Assembly (NCBI RefSeq): GCF_024273195.1
Contig: NZ_JAMZCU010000006.1
Location: 1-64,000 of the forward strand
Origin: Devosia ureilytica
Lineage (GTDB): Bacteria > Pseudomonadota > Alphaproteobacteria > Rhizobiales > Devosiaceae
Reading direction: 5' to 3'
Length of the DNA: 64,000 nt
Under the pieces are notes generated by a model. The model did not search any database. It was not told the origin of the DNA and saw only the letters and a list, made by a program, of their open reading frames with translations. Shown one piece after another: positions 26,465-34,899 of this stretch; position 1 is the first letter of the stretch, and each line of letters begins with the position of its first letter. A program made the translations under genes and the position numbers.

Positions 26465-27268
26465 AACGGCTTTGACCACGGCCTTCTGGGTGATGTCGCC
26501 CACCGGCACCGTGCGCAGCGGCAGCGCCGACTCGGCGTCGAGTCCAACGGCCAGGCGCACGTAGCGCTCGGTGGGGCAGAGCTGGTGGCTGGCGTCGAAC
26601 CCGATCCAGCCCAGGCGATCATCAAAAGCTTCGGCCCAGGCATGCAGGCCCGCCGCGGGACCATCGCCCTCCGCCACATAGCCACAGACAAACCGCGCTG
26701 GAATATCCAGCGCCCGCGCGGCCCCGATGAACAGATGCGCATAATCCGCCGCGGGGGGAAGCTCCGGCGCTTCGCCACTGCTTTGGCTCTGGGCCTGTTC
26801 GCCAGTCGCCTGCATCTGTGTCGGCGCGTCCTCGGTCTCGGGTTGCCCCAGCGTTTCCCCGATCCGGCCCATCAAGGCATGCAAAACGTCGAGCCGGCTT
26901 TCCTTGGCGTTGCGAAATTTGCCGTAAAGTGTCACCGGCGCCTTGGTCAGTGGCGTCACGCGCCTGTAAAGGCTCGGCACCGGTTCACCACCCGGCTTGC
27001 CCAGCACCCCATTGGTGTCGCGGGTGCTGATCACGCCCCGCGCGGCAACCAGAATGTCGCCCTCGGGGCGGCTCTGGTTCACCAGATGCACGGCATTGCC
27101 ATAGGCATCGCTGAACCGTCCGGCATTGCCGATCCCGGCAATCTCGACGCTCCAGCTTTCCACGGTCTGCGATGGACCCGACGGGGGCGTCAGCAGCAGA
27201 TGCAGCACCGCATGCACCGTGCCGGGTTGCAGCGAAAGGGTCAGCTTATGTTCGATGTCGATGCGCAT
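26462..27268 (-). CDS. Transglutaminase-fold protein lacking the catalytic cysteine
   Basis: 268 residues. An N-terminal bacterial transglutaminase-like beta domain (about 1-115) is followed by the papain-like core. The usual GVCQDHAH nucleophile motif reads PPAADYAH at 171-178, so the Cys is replaced by Ala173. The other two residues of the triad are kept (H209 in LHAWAE; D225 in GFDASH), as is the family tail CPTERYVRLAVGLD. A Gln/Ser/Glu-rich insertion (about 143-170) precedes the lost motif. It is third in the operon with the ATP-grasp and alpha-E genes, starting five bases after the alpha-E stop. A binding or scaffolding role is more likely than catalysis. Confidence 0.85.
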   Translation of the reverse strand: MRIDIEHKLTLSLQPGTVHAVLHLLLTPPSGPSQTVESWSVEIAGIGNAGRFSDAYGNAVHLVNQSRPEGDILVAARGVISTRDTNGVLGKPGGEPVPSLYRRVTPLTKAPVTLYGKFRNAKESRLDVLHALMGRIGETLGQPETEDAPTQMQATGEQAQSQSSGEAPELPPAADYAHLFIGAARALDIPARFVCGYVAEGDGPAAGLHAWAEAFDDRLGWIGFDASHQLCPTERYVRLAVGLDAESALPLRTVPVGDITQKAVVKAV

Positions 27269-27273
27269 GCCGG

Positions 27274-28224
27274 TCAGTAGAAATTGTAGGATTCGGACAG
27301 AGCGTCGGTCACCCGGTTGTTGCGGGCAATGAACTCGTTGAGGAACTCATGCAACCCATCGGTGAAAATGGCTTCCATATTCGTGTCCTTCACCAGCGAC
27401 AGCAGGCTTTCAGCCGCCTCGTGGCACTGTTCCTTGCGGCCATAGATCTTGGCCAGCGCATCCACGTTCTGCTGCACGAAATTGGCGCAGTAAACGAGGC
27501 TGCGGGGCATTTCAGGCCTGAGGATCAGGAAGTCCGCAATATTATGGGCCTTGTAGCGGTCGTGATAGACGTGCCGATAGGCCCGATGCGCCGAAGCCGC
27601 CCGCAGGATCAGGGTCCATTGCTGGATGTCGAGGTCCCCGCCCACCTGTGTGGCGCGCGGCAGCAGCACGTAATATTTCATGTCGAGAATGCGGGCGGTA
27701 TTGTCTGCTCTTTCGACGAAATTACCCGCCTGCAGGAACGAGAACCCATCATCGCGCAGGATCGTGCCAAGCAGGGCGCCGCGGAATTCATGGCTGCGCT
27801 GTTTGACCCATTGCAACAGGCCCAGCAGCTTGGCCCCGCGCACGTCGCGCGGCTTGATCTGCGAGAATTCGAGCCAGGCCCCGTTCATGCTTTCCCACAT
27901 GTCGGTGGTGATCGCGGTGCGGACCGATCGCGCATTGGTGCGCGCCGCTTGCAGGCATGAATAGACCGAGGAGGCATTGTCGGGGTCAAACATCATGTAG
28001 TGGGCGACGGTGTCGACATCGGCCAGCTCATGCTTGGCGTCGAACCCCTCGTCCACCTCGGCAGCCTGCATCATCGAGATCAGATGTTCGCTGGCTCCGC
28101 CCTCGCGGCGGCTGGTGAGCGACATGCGATAGCCAACCTCGAGCAGCCGCGCCATGTTTTCGGCGCGCTCCACATAGCGGCTGAGCCAGAAAAGGTTTGC
28201 GGCGGTGCGTCCGAGCATTCTCAT
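27274..28224 (-). CDS. Alpha-E domain protein (DUF403)
   Basis: 316 residues from ATG 28224 (28218 is also possible). The start at 28329 is rejected because those 35 residues are read-through of a palindromic repeat. The helical alpha-E family is recognised from MLGRTAANLFWLSRYVERAENMARLLEVGYRM, the REGG loop and many conserved Arg/Glu/Trp residues. It always accompanies a circularly permuted ATP-grasp protein and a transglutaminase-like protein, a system proposed to make or modify a peptide; the chemistry is unknown. Confidence 0.9.
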   Translation of the reverse strand: MRMLGRTAANLFWLSRYVERAENMARLLEVGYRMSLTSRREGGASEHLISMMQAAEVDEGFDAKHELADVDTVAHYMMFDPDNASSVYSCLQAARTNARSVRTAITTDMWESMNGAWLEFSQIKPRDVRGAKLLGLLQWVKQRSHEFRGALLGTILRDDGFSFLQAGNFVERADNTARILDMKYYVLLPRATQVGGDLDIQQWTLILRAASAHRAYRHVYHDRYKAHNIADFLILRPEMPRSLVYCANFVQQNVDALAKIYGRKEQCHEAAESLLSLVKDTNMEAIFTDGLHEFLNEFIARNNRVTDALSESYNFY

Positions 28225-28231
28225 GCTGTTG

Positions 28232-28341
28232 CACCCCCACCCTTGATCCTTCCCCACAAGGGGGAGGGAGACGATGAACACCGGCGTCTCAGCCCTGCGC
28301 CTCCCTCCCCTCGACGGGCTTCGATCCATCCCGAAGGGAGC
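28232..28341. repeat. ~110-bp double palindrome, family A
   Basis: ACCCCCACCCTTGATCCT-TCCCCACAAGGGGGAGGGAGACGATGAACACC, then a second arm GCGCCTCCCTCCCC. It lies inside the operon, eight bases upstream of the alpha-E start, so any ribosome or RNase must pass through the hairpin. Close relatives are at 33643-33747 and 46611-46720. Confidence 0.8.
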
Positions 28342-28372
28342 CGCTCATGAGACTGAACAAAAATCATGGTCA

Positions 28373-29794
28373 TCAATCTTCCAGCACCCAGGTATCCTTG
28401 GTGCCGCCACCCTGTGACGAGTTCACCACCAGCGACCCCTTCTTCAGCGCCACACGGGTCAGCCCGCCCGGCGTGATCCGCACCTCGTCGCCAATCAGCA
28501 CATAGGGCCGCAGATCAACGTGCCGGGGCGCCACGTCACCCGAAATATGGGTGGGGCAGGTGGAGAGGTCGAGCGTCGGTTGCACGATGTAATTGTCCGG
28601 CCGCGCCTCGATCTTCTTCCTGAATTCGGCGTGCTGGGCCTTGGTCGCCGTCGGCCCGACCATCATGCCATACCCGCCGGAACCATGAACTTCCTTGACC
28701 ACGAGGTCGGCTATGTTTTCCAGCACCCAGGCGCGCTGGTCCTCGTCGGTGCAATTATAGGTCGGCACGTTCTGCAACAGCGCCTTCTCGCCGAGATAGA
28801 ACTCGATGATGTCCGGCACATAGGTATAGACCGCCTTGTCGTCGGCAATGCCGGTGCCCGGCGCGTTGACCAGTGTCACATTGCCGGCCCGATAGGCATC
28901 AAACAGGCCCGGCACGCCCAGCATGGAATCGGGCCGGAAGGTCAGCGGGTCGAGATAATCATCTTCGATGCGGCGATAGATCACGTCCACCTGTTCAGGG
29001 CCCGTGGTGGTGCGCATGTAGACCTTGCCACCATCGACAAAAAGGTCCGGCCCCTCGCAGAGCTGCGCGCCCATCTGGTCGGCCAGGAACGAATGCTCGA
29101 AATAGGCCGAGTTGTGGATGCCAGGCGTCAGCACCGCAATATTGGGCGAGCCGCGCACAGTGTCGGGTGCCACGCTTTCCAGCGTCCGCCGCAGATTTTC
29201 GGGGTAGTTCTCCACCGGCGCCACCTTGGAGCGGTGGAACAGGTCCGGCGCCAACAACATCATCGCCTCGCGGTCTTCCAGCATATAGCTGACCCCCGAG
29301 GGCGTGCGCAGATTGTCTTCGAGCACGTAGAAGTCGTCTGGTCCGACCCGCACGATGTCCACGCCGATGATATGGGCATACACGCCCTTGGCCGGGTTCA
29401 ACCCCATCATCTGCGGGCAGAAGGCCGCGTTGTTGAGAATGAGTTTTTCCGGCACCCGCCCGGCCTTCAAAATCTCCTGGCGGTGATAGATATCATAGAG
29501 GAAGGCATTGAGCGCCTTGACCCGCTGCTCGATCCCCTTGGACAGTCGCCGCCACTCATTGGCGGCAATAATGCGCGGGATCACGTCGAAGGGGATGACC
29601 TTTTCGGTCCCCTCGTCCGATCCGTAGACGGCAAAGGTGATACCCAGCCTGCGGAAGATTGCTTCCGCATCGGTCTGCATCAGCGCCAGCGCCTTGTCCG
29701 GCTGTTCCGCCAGCCATCCGGCGAGCGCCCGGTAGGGTTCGCGGACGGACCCGTCGGGATTGTACATTTCGTCAAATGGCGTTTTGTCGGCCAT
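28373..29794 (-). CDS. Circularly permuted type-2 ATP-grasp protein
   Basis: 473 residues from ATG 29794; upstream in-frame codons to 29971 are not conserved. It fits the circularly permuted ATP-grasp family (DUF404/DUF407): FDEMYNPDGSVREPYRAL at the N-terminus, IRVGPDDFYVLEDNLRTPSGVSYMLEDR in the centre, and GSGGYGMMVGPTAT followed by the C-terminal RHVDLRPYVLIGDEVRITPGGLTRVAL. Expected to use ATP to form an amide or ester bond. First gene of the operon with alpha-E and transglutaminase-like genes. Confidence 0.93.
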   Translation of the reverse strand: MADKTPFDEMYNPDGSVREPYRALAGWLAEQPDKALALMQTDAEAIFRRLGITFAVYGSDEGTEKVIPFDVIPRIIAANEWRRLSKGIEQRVKALNAFLYDIYHRQEILKAGRVPEKLILNNAAFCPQMMGLNPAKGVYAHIIGVDIVRVGPDDFYVLEDNLRTPSGVSYMLEDREAMMLLAPDLFHRSKVAPVENYPENLRRTLESVAPDTVRGSPNIAVLTPGIHNSAYFEHSFLADQMGAQLCEGPDLFVDGGKVYMRTTTGPEQVDVIYRRIEDDYLDPLTFRPDSMLGVPGLFDAYRAGNVTLVNAPGTGIADDKAVYTYVPDIIEFYLGEKALLQNVPTYNCTDEDQRAWVLENIADLVVKEVHGSGGYGMMVGPTATKAQHAEFRKKIEARPDNYIVQPTLDLSTCPTHISGDVAPRHVDLRPYVLIGDEVRITPGGLTRVALKKGSLVVNSSQGGGTKDTWVLED

Positions 29795-29963
29795 TATACT
29801 CCGCTGGGTGAATACGGCGTTCCCATCGCTCCTCACATTGCTACACGTTTGAAATCTGCCGTCCAGACACTCAAGACCCTGACATGCCGCTTTTTCGTGC
29901 AGGTCTGGCTTGCGTCGGGCGTCTCGTCGTTTAAGCTTCGCGCGACCAAAGGTTGCGGCACCC

Positions 29964-30893
29964 ATGACCATCGAAATCCTCCAGACCCATCCCCTTCTCG
30001 CGTCGTGCGAACAGGCGCTCGCGGCCCGTTACACCGTCCACAAACTCCATGAGATGGCTGACAAGGCCGCCTGGCTGGCCGAAAATGGCGCCCGCATCCG
30101 CGCCCATGCCGGCTCGGGCGTGCAGGCTGACCTTATGGATCAGTTGCCCAATCTCGAAATCATCGCCAGCTTCGGCGTGGGCTATGACAATATCGACACC
30201 GCCGGCGCCAAGGCCCGCAATATCCGCGTCACCAACACGCCCGATGTGCTCAATGACGCGGTGGCCGAATTGACCATAGGCCTCATGATTTCGCTCGCCC
30301 GCCGCATTCCGCAAGGCCATCAGTTCGTGGGGCAGGGCAAATGGCCGGGTGGCAATTTCGGCCTTTTCTCCGAATTGACCGGCAAGACCGTCGGCATTCT
30401 AGGGCTTGGCCGCATCGGCAAGGAAATTGCCACCCGCGCCCAGGCCATGAAGATGCGCGTCGTCTATTACGGCCGCCACCATCAGCCGAGCGTGCCCTAT
30501 ATCTACTACGACAAGCTCGAAGACATGGCCCGCGACAGCGATTGGCTGGTCGTCATAGCCCCCGGCGGCAAGGGCACGGAGAAGATCGTGTCCCGCAGGG
30601 TGCTCGAGGCCCTTGGCCCCGAAGGCCGCATCGTCAATGTCGCACGCGGCACCCTGATCGATGAGCCTGCAATGGTCGATCTATTGGTCAATGGTGGCCT
30701 CGGCGGCGCGGCCCTCGACGTCTTTGAGAATGAACCGCAGGTCCCCGCTGAACTCCTCACCCTCGACAATGTCGTGCTCTCACCCCACCAGGGCAGCGCC
30801 ACCCACCAGACCCGCGACGCCATGGGCGCGCTGCTCGTCGCCAATCTCGAAAAGCATTTTGCTGGTGAACCTCTGATCAGCGCGGTGGTGTGA
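29964..30893 (+). CDS. D-isomer-specific 2-hydroxyacid dehydrogenase
   Basis: 309 residues. Rossmann motif GLGRIGKEIA near residues 149-158; catalytic triad Arg (VNVARGTLIDE), Glu (ENEPQVP) and His (LSPHQGSATHQTR). The closest named relatives are glyoxylate/hydroxypyruvate reductases that reduce 2-oxoacids with NAD(P)H; exact substrate cannot be told. ATG 29964 is chosen over an earlier start at 29910. It is divergent from the ATP-grasp operon. Confidence 0.92.
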   Translation: MTIEILQTHPLLASCEQALAARYTVHKLHEMADKAAWLAENGARIRAHAGSGVQADLMDQLPNLEIIASFGVGYDNIDTAGAKARNIRVTNTPDVLNDAVAELTIGLMISLARRIPQGHQFVGQGKWPGGNFGLFSELTGKTVGILGLGRIGKEIATRAQAMKMRVVYYGRHHQPSVPYIYYDKLEDMARDSDWLVVIAPGGKGTEKIVSRRVLEALGPEGRIVNVARGTLIDEPAMVDLLVNGGLGGAALDVFENEPQVPAELLTLDNVVLSPHQGSATHQTRDAMGALLVANLEKHFAGEPLISAVV

Positions 30894-30900
30894 GCTTTTT

Positions 30901-31112
30901 CACCTCGCCCCTTTGGGGAGAGGTCGACGCGAAGCGTCGGGTGAGGGGGCCTTTATATTCCTCTCCCCCTCGGGGAGAGGTGGCTCGGCGAAGCCGAGTC
31001 GGTGAGGGGGATATTTCCACGACTACAGGGTTTGCTGCCGTCTCCCCCTCATCGGGCGCATAGCGACCCGTGGGCGCCACCTTCTCCCCGATGGGGAGAA
31101 GAACGGAGACAG
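30901..31112. repeat. Cluster of three palindromic repeats (family B and a related type)
   Basis: Two family B units (30901-30951 and 30958-31012), each a CTCTCCCC-GGGGAGAGG hairpin plus CGAAGC...GTGAGGGGG tail, are followed by a CTCCCCCTCATCGGGCG...CTTCTCCCCGATGGGGAGAAG unit. They fill the 238-base gap between two convergent genes and are likely to terminate both. Confidence 0.75.
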
Positions 31113-31131
31113 CCTCCCACAGCCAGTGTCG

Positions 31132-31470
31132 TCACTCCAGGTCCACCTGCTCCATCACCCCCGCCGCGTGAATGCACACGATATCCAGCCGCTCCGGCCC
31201 CAGATTGGTGAATCTGTGCGGTACGCCCGCGGGCGCCACGGCGATATCGCCCGGCCCGACCTCGAACCTCTCCGCGCCAATGATGACTTCGGCCCGCCCC
31301 CGCCGCACTACCCAGGTCTCGGGGTAGGGATGGGTGTGCAGGGCTGGCCCCTGGCCCGGCTCATTGTCCACGGCAAAGAACGAAATCGGCGTGCCATAGG
31401 CCTCGCCCTCGAAGCGGATTGTCCGGCTATTGCTCGGCGGCCGGTCGGCCGCGCGCAGAACATGGGCCAT
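31132..31470 (-). CDS. Cupin-domain protein
   Basis: 112 residues from ATG 31470, which has AGGAG upstream; ATG/GTG codons up to 31515 are disregarded. The single cupin fold is shown by HTHPYPETWVVRRGRAEV with two metal-ligand His and a Glu, then PAGVPHRFTNLG with the third His. Small cupins of this type are metal-dependent isomerases, dioxygenases or sugar-binding proteins. Two adjacent palindromes at 31536-31562 suggest that the gene is regulated. Confidence 0.85.
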   Translation of the reverse strand: MAHVLRAADRPPSNSRTIRFEGEAYGTPISFFAVDNEPGQGPALHTHPYPETWVVRRGRAEVIIGAERFEVGPGDIAVAPAGVPHRFTNLGPERLDIVCIHAAGVMEQVDLE

Positions 31471-31535
31471 GGTTGAACTCCTCTTTGCCAGGATGACGAG
31501 CGGGTGCGACCCCATTCGACAACGCGCTTCTCAAT

Positions 31536-31562
31536 TGAGCGCTCATCTTTGACCTCAAAGAT
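31536..31562. promoter_or_regulatory. Two adjacent palindromes upstream of the cupin gene
   Basis: TGAGCGCTCA (31536-31545, perfect) abuts ATCTTTGA-CC-TCAAAGAT (31545-31562, 8-bp arms). They lie 66-92 bases upstream of the cupin start codon on the minus strand, where an operator or promoter would be expected. The regulator is unknown. Confidence 0.45.
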
Positions 31563-31644
31563 ATCCCCGCCCTCAAAATCTGCGACACAATCCCTCCCGT
31601 TCCCGCACATGCTGCGCGGTCGCGACGAACGGGCGGTGCGGGGG

Positions 31645-31905
31645 CGACGGATGGTCCTGGGGGCGCCCAGGATCCGTCGGTATTTGGATGATCCGGGACC
31701 GCTCTGATCCCCCGGTCTGGGAGCGAAGCTTCCGCGTTTGGCACGGGATGTAGCCACGGACGGTCCAACCCGAAGAGTCTCCGCCAGTCTGGGGCGAGGT
31801 TTTCCTCACCTTCTAATTTTGCCGGACGACCGGCACCGAGGCGAAGCTCGCCCCAGACCGCACGTTGCGGCCGGAAACCGGAGGCGCCCGCGTCGTCCGG
31901 CAAAA
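31645..31905. other. Highly structured noncoding segment upstream of alpha-glucosidase
   Basis: No convincing coding frame. Three long inverted repeats: CGACGGAT...ATCCGTCG with inner CCTGGG/CCCAGG (31645-31679); GTCTGGGGCGAG (31787-31798) with CTCGCCCCAGAC (31847-31858); and a perfect 14-bp pair TTTTGCCGGACGAC (31817-31830) with GTCGTCCGGCAAAA (31892-31905). The last two interleave, so the RNA would form a pseudoknot or switch between two folds. It could be a small RNA on either strand, a 5' leader of the alpha-glucosidase gene, or another palindromic element. Signatures of RNase P RNA, SRP RNA or tmRNA were not found. The flanking 31471-31535 and 31906-32008 hold nothing recognisable. Confidence 0.45.
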
Positions 31906-32008
31906 CATGCTGTCCGGTTCCCGCCTGGGCACCAAGCCCCATTAACACCAGGTTGCGAACCCGATAGCCTGAGTGCCGAATCCGGCTTTGGCCAAGGGAG
32001 CGACGTGA

Positions 32009-33643
32009 ATGACCGAATGGTGGCGCGGCGGAGTGATCTATCAGGTCTATCCCCGCTCGTTTCAGGACAGCAATGGCGACGGTATCGGTGACCTGCCGGG
32101 CATTATCGACCGGCTCGATCATATCGCCAGCCTCGGCGTGGATTGCATCTGGCTCTCGCCCATCACCATGTCGCCACAGGCCGATATGGGCTATGACGTC
32201 TCCGATTATATGCAGGTCGATCCGCTTTTTGGCTCACTGCGCGATTTCGACGTGCTGATGGATCGCGCCCACGCCCTGGGTCTCAAGGTCATCATGGACC
32301 AGGTGGTCAGCCACACCTCGGACCAGCACCCCTGGTTCGCCGAATCCAGCGTCTCGCACGACAATGCCCGCGCCGATTGGTATGTCTGGGCCGACGCCAA
32401 GCCGGACGGCTCGCCGCCGAACAACTGGCTCTCGGTCTTTGGCGGCTCGGCCTGGGAATGGCACACGGCGCGCAAGCAATATTACCTGCACAATTTTCTA
32501 ACGTCCCAGCCCGACCTCAACTTCCACAATCCGGCCGTGCAGGATGCGGTGATCGAGGTCATGCGCTTCTGGCTCGACCGAGGGCTCGATGGCTTCCGCC
32601 TCGACACGGTCAATTACTACTTCCATGACGCCCAGCTGCGCTCCAATCCCCCGCTGAAATCCTTGAAGGGCAAGGCGGTCACCAATCCCTATGACATGCA
32701 GAGCCACAAGTATTCCAAGAGCCAGCCCGAGAACATCGCTTGGCTGAGGAAACTGCGCGCCCTGCTCGACCAATATCCCGGCGCCACCAGCGTTGGTGAG
32801 GTGGGTGACGATGAGCGGGGCGTCGAACTGATGGCGCAGTACACCTCGGGCAGCGATATGCTGCACATGTGCTATTCCTTCGATTTCCTCGGGCCCAAAT
32901 TCACTGCGAAACACTTCCGTTCCAAGGTGGAATCCTTCTTTTCGGCCGGCGAAACCGGGTGGCCCTGTTGGAGTTTTTCCAATCACGACGTCATCCGCCA
33001 TATGACCCGCTGGGCGCCTCATAGCGCCTCCCCGGCCGATCTCTCACGCCAGGCCGCCGCCCTCGTGCTGACGCTCAAGGGCTCTGCCGGTCTCTATCAG
33101 GGCGAAGAGCTGGGCCTGCCCGAAGCCGATATTCTCTATGAGGAATTGACCGATCCGCGCGGCATCCGCTTCTGGCCCGGTGACAAGGGACGCGATGGCT
33201 GCCGTACGCCCATCCCCTGGCAGCATGGCATGACCCATGCCGGCTTTACCACCGGCACCCCGTGGCTGCCGGTCAAGCACGCGGCAGCGGCTTTAAGCGT
33301 TGAAGTCCAGAATGCCGACCCAGACTCGACGCTGAACTACTATCGAAAGTTCCTCGCCTGGCGCAAAACCCATCCGGCGCTGGTGACTGGCGACATCACC
33401 TTTTTCAACACCGCCGAACCCGTCCTCGCCTACCGCCGCTCTGCCGGCAACAAGGACGTGATCTGCGTTTTCAACCTTTCGGCCGAACCGCTCACCGTCA
33501 AACTTTCCAAGGTGGAATTGACCCTCGAACCGGTCAGCAACAACGCCACTCTCGATGGCGCCACCCTGACCCTCGGCCCCAACGGCTTCGCCATCCTCCC
33601 GGCCCCCGCCGGCGAGGGCAAGGTCAGCTACAAGCAGAGCTGA
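32009..33643 (+). CDS. GH13 alpha-glucosidase
   Basis: 544-residue cytoplasmic glycoside hydrolase acting on alpha-glucosides such as maltose, sucrose-like or isomaltose-like sugars, depending on subfamily. (beta/alpha)8 barrel signatures: YQVYPRSFQDSNGDGIGDL, DQVVSHTSDQHPWF, nucleophile D199 in GFRLDTVN, acid/base E264 in GEVGDD and D328 in FSNHDV. The C-terminal beta domain follows about residue 470. It resembles rhizobial AglA, which works with an alpha-glucoside ABC transporter; no such transporter or regulator is adjacent. Confidence 0.93.
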   Translation: MTEWWRGGVIYQVYPRSFQDSNGDGIGDLPGIIDRLDHIASLGVDCIWLSPITMSPQADMGYDVSDYMQVDPLFGSLRDFDVLMDRAHALGLKVIMDQVVSHTSDQHPWFAESSVSHDNARADWYVWADAKPDGSPPNNWLSVFGGSAWEWHTARKQYYLHNFLTSQPDLNFHNPAVQDAVIEVMRFWLDRGLDGFRLDTVNYYFHDAQLRSNPPLKSLKGKAVTNPYDMQSHKYSKSQPENIAWLRKLRALLDQYPGATSVGEVGDDERGVELMAQYTSGSDMLHMCYSFDFLGPKFTAKHFRSKVESFFSAGETGWPCWSFSNHDVIRHMTRWAPHSASPADLSRQAAALVLTLKGSAGLYQGEELGLPEADILYEELTDPRGIRFWPGDKGRDGCRTPIPWQHGMTHAGFTTGTPWLPVKHAAAALSVEVQNADPDSTLNYYRKFLAWRKTHPALVTGDITFFNTAEPVLAYRRSAGNKDVICVFNLSAEPLTVKLSKVELTLEPVSNNATLDGATLTLGPNGFAILPAPAGEGKVSYKQS

Positions 33644-33747
33644 CCCCCACCCTTGGTCCCTCCCCACAAAGGGGAGGGAGACGATGAACACAAGCATCTC
33701 AGCCTGCGCCTCCTCCCCTTGATGGGGAGGGAGTGAGGGTGGGGTGA
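33643..33747. repeat. ~105-bp double palindrome, family A
   Basis: ACCCCCACCCTTGGTCCC-TCCCCACAAAGGGGAGGGAGACGATGAACAC... then CTCCTCCCCTTGATGGGGAGGGAGTGAGGGTGGGGTG. It begins at the alpha-glucosidase stop codon and fills the gap to the convergent AbrB-like gene. A close match to 28232-28341 and 46611-46720. Confidence 0.8.
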
Positions 33748-33752
33748 TCGGG

Positions 33753-34820
33753 CTATTCGTTGATCGTCGCCCGCCGCTCCTGCCAGCGGATCAGCATGAC
33801 CACGGCGGGAATGGCAAAGCTCAGCATCAGCAGCCGGATCACATGGTGGGCGGCAATGAAGGCGGTGTCATAGCCCAGGGCAATACCCAGCGCGCCCATG
33901 CCCTCAAGCGCGCCCGGCGACAGGCCCAGCCAGATCTGCCCAAAGGGCATGTCGACCAGTTGTGCCACGCCCAGCGCCATCAGGGTAACGATGCTCACGG
34001 TCATCGCCGTGGCGATCAACCCGCCCGTGGCCGCAGCCATGAATTCCTTGCGCGTGATCCCCACAAAGCGCGATCCGATCAGCGCCCCGGTGAGAATGAA
34101 CGTCGCGACCACCAATGGTGTTGGCATGGCCTCGGTATAGAGCCCGCCCAGCTTGGCCGCCGTTGCCGCAGCCATGGCGCCCAGCACCATGCCCGCGGGC
34201 ACCTTCAAGCGCATGAACACCAGCCCCACCGCAATGCAGCCTGCCGCCAGCAGGACCAGTTGCAGCGGGTTCAGGTAGGCTCCTTTCACCGGCGCCGCGA
34301 AATGGTCGATCGGCAGGAACACCGAGCCAATCGGCACGGCAATGGTCAGCATCAGGATGCGGATCACCTGGATGATAACGATCTGTCGTGAATTGCCGAC
34401 GCCGGTGGCTGCAATGCCCAGAACGAAGGACAGGTGTCCGGGAAATGAGCTGAGGTAGGCCGTGCCCGGATCGAGCTTGAACACCTTGGTGAGCATCCAT
34501 CCCGTGGCGGCAACGATGATGACAAGCTCCACGGCCAGCGCGGCCAGCGAAATCGGCCAGCTGCTCAAAAGCGTCAGGCTATCCGGAGCGACGCTGGCGC
34601 CCATCGACATGCCGATCAGCACGAACACGACATTGCGCAAGCCATCGGGCATGGCCACCGGCGCACCCATCATCGCGGCGACCGTCACTGCCAGCGCCCC
34701 GCCCATCAGCCAACCCGCCGGCAGGCCCATCAGCATGGCGATGCCCCCACCCGCGGCAGAAATGGCGAGGGTGAGAACAACTGGCAAAATGTTGGTCGGA
34801 GACAGTCGGAAGGCAGGCAT
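33753..34820 (-). CDS. AbrB-type (PF05145-like) integral membrane protein
   Basis: 355 residues with about ten hydrophobic segments in two homologous halves (LPAGWLMGGALAVTV in the first, VPAGMVLGAMAAA in the second), as in the family historically labelled AbrB or 'ammonia monooxygenase'. It is not the Bacillus transition-state regulator. It also carries GHLSFVLGIAATG and RIG-type loops. Function is unknown, probably transport. It is followed upstream by the M20 hydrolase gene on the same strand. Confidence 0.85.
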   Translation of the reverse strand: MPAFRLSPTNILPVVLTLAISAAGGGIAMLMGLPAGWLMGGALAVTVAAMMGAPVAMPDGLRNVVFVLIGMSMGASVAPDSLTLLSSWPISLAALAVELVIIVAATGWMLTKVFKLDPGTAYLSSFPGHLSFVLGIAATGVGNSRQIVIIQVIRILMLTIAVPIGSVFLPIDHFAAPVKGAYLNPLQLVLLAAGCIAVGLVFMRLKVPAGMVLGAMAAATAAKLGGLYTEAMPTPLVVATFILTGALIGSRFVGITRKEFMAAATGGLIATAMTVSIVTLMALGVAQLVDMPFGQIWLGLSPGALEGMGALGIALGYDTAFIAAHHVIRLLMLSFAIPAVVMLIRWQERRATINE

Positions 34821-34899
34821 TGTGACACGAGCCTTAGCCGATCAGGCCAAGAGGCAAAAGGTTGATTTGAAACATCAATGTCCAACTGGTGAGAGGAAC

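Noticed and set aside
28224..28329. Longer N-terminus for the alpha-E protein
   Set aside because: The extra 35 residues are translated palindromic repeat; the conserved family start is at 28224 or 28218.
28520..30052. 510-codon plus-strand frame over the ATP-grasp gene
   Set aside because: Antisense shadow in high-GC DNA. The ATP-grasp family motifs are on the other strand.
31645..31905. Candidate RNase P RNA, tmRNA, SRP RNA or 6S RNA
   Set aside because: The diagnostic sequences (for example GAGGAAAGTCCGGGC of RNase P, a tag-peptide frame of tmRNA, the SRP GGAA loop context) were not found on either strand; 6S could not be tested by eye.
33753..34820. AbrB transcription regulator or ammonia monooxygenase
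   Set aside because: The protein has about ten membrane segments; those names are historical mislabels of this membrane family.
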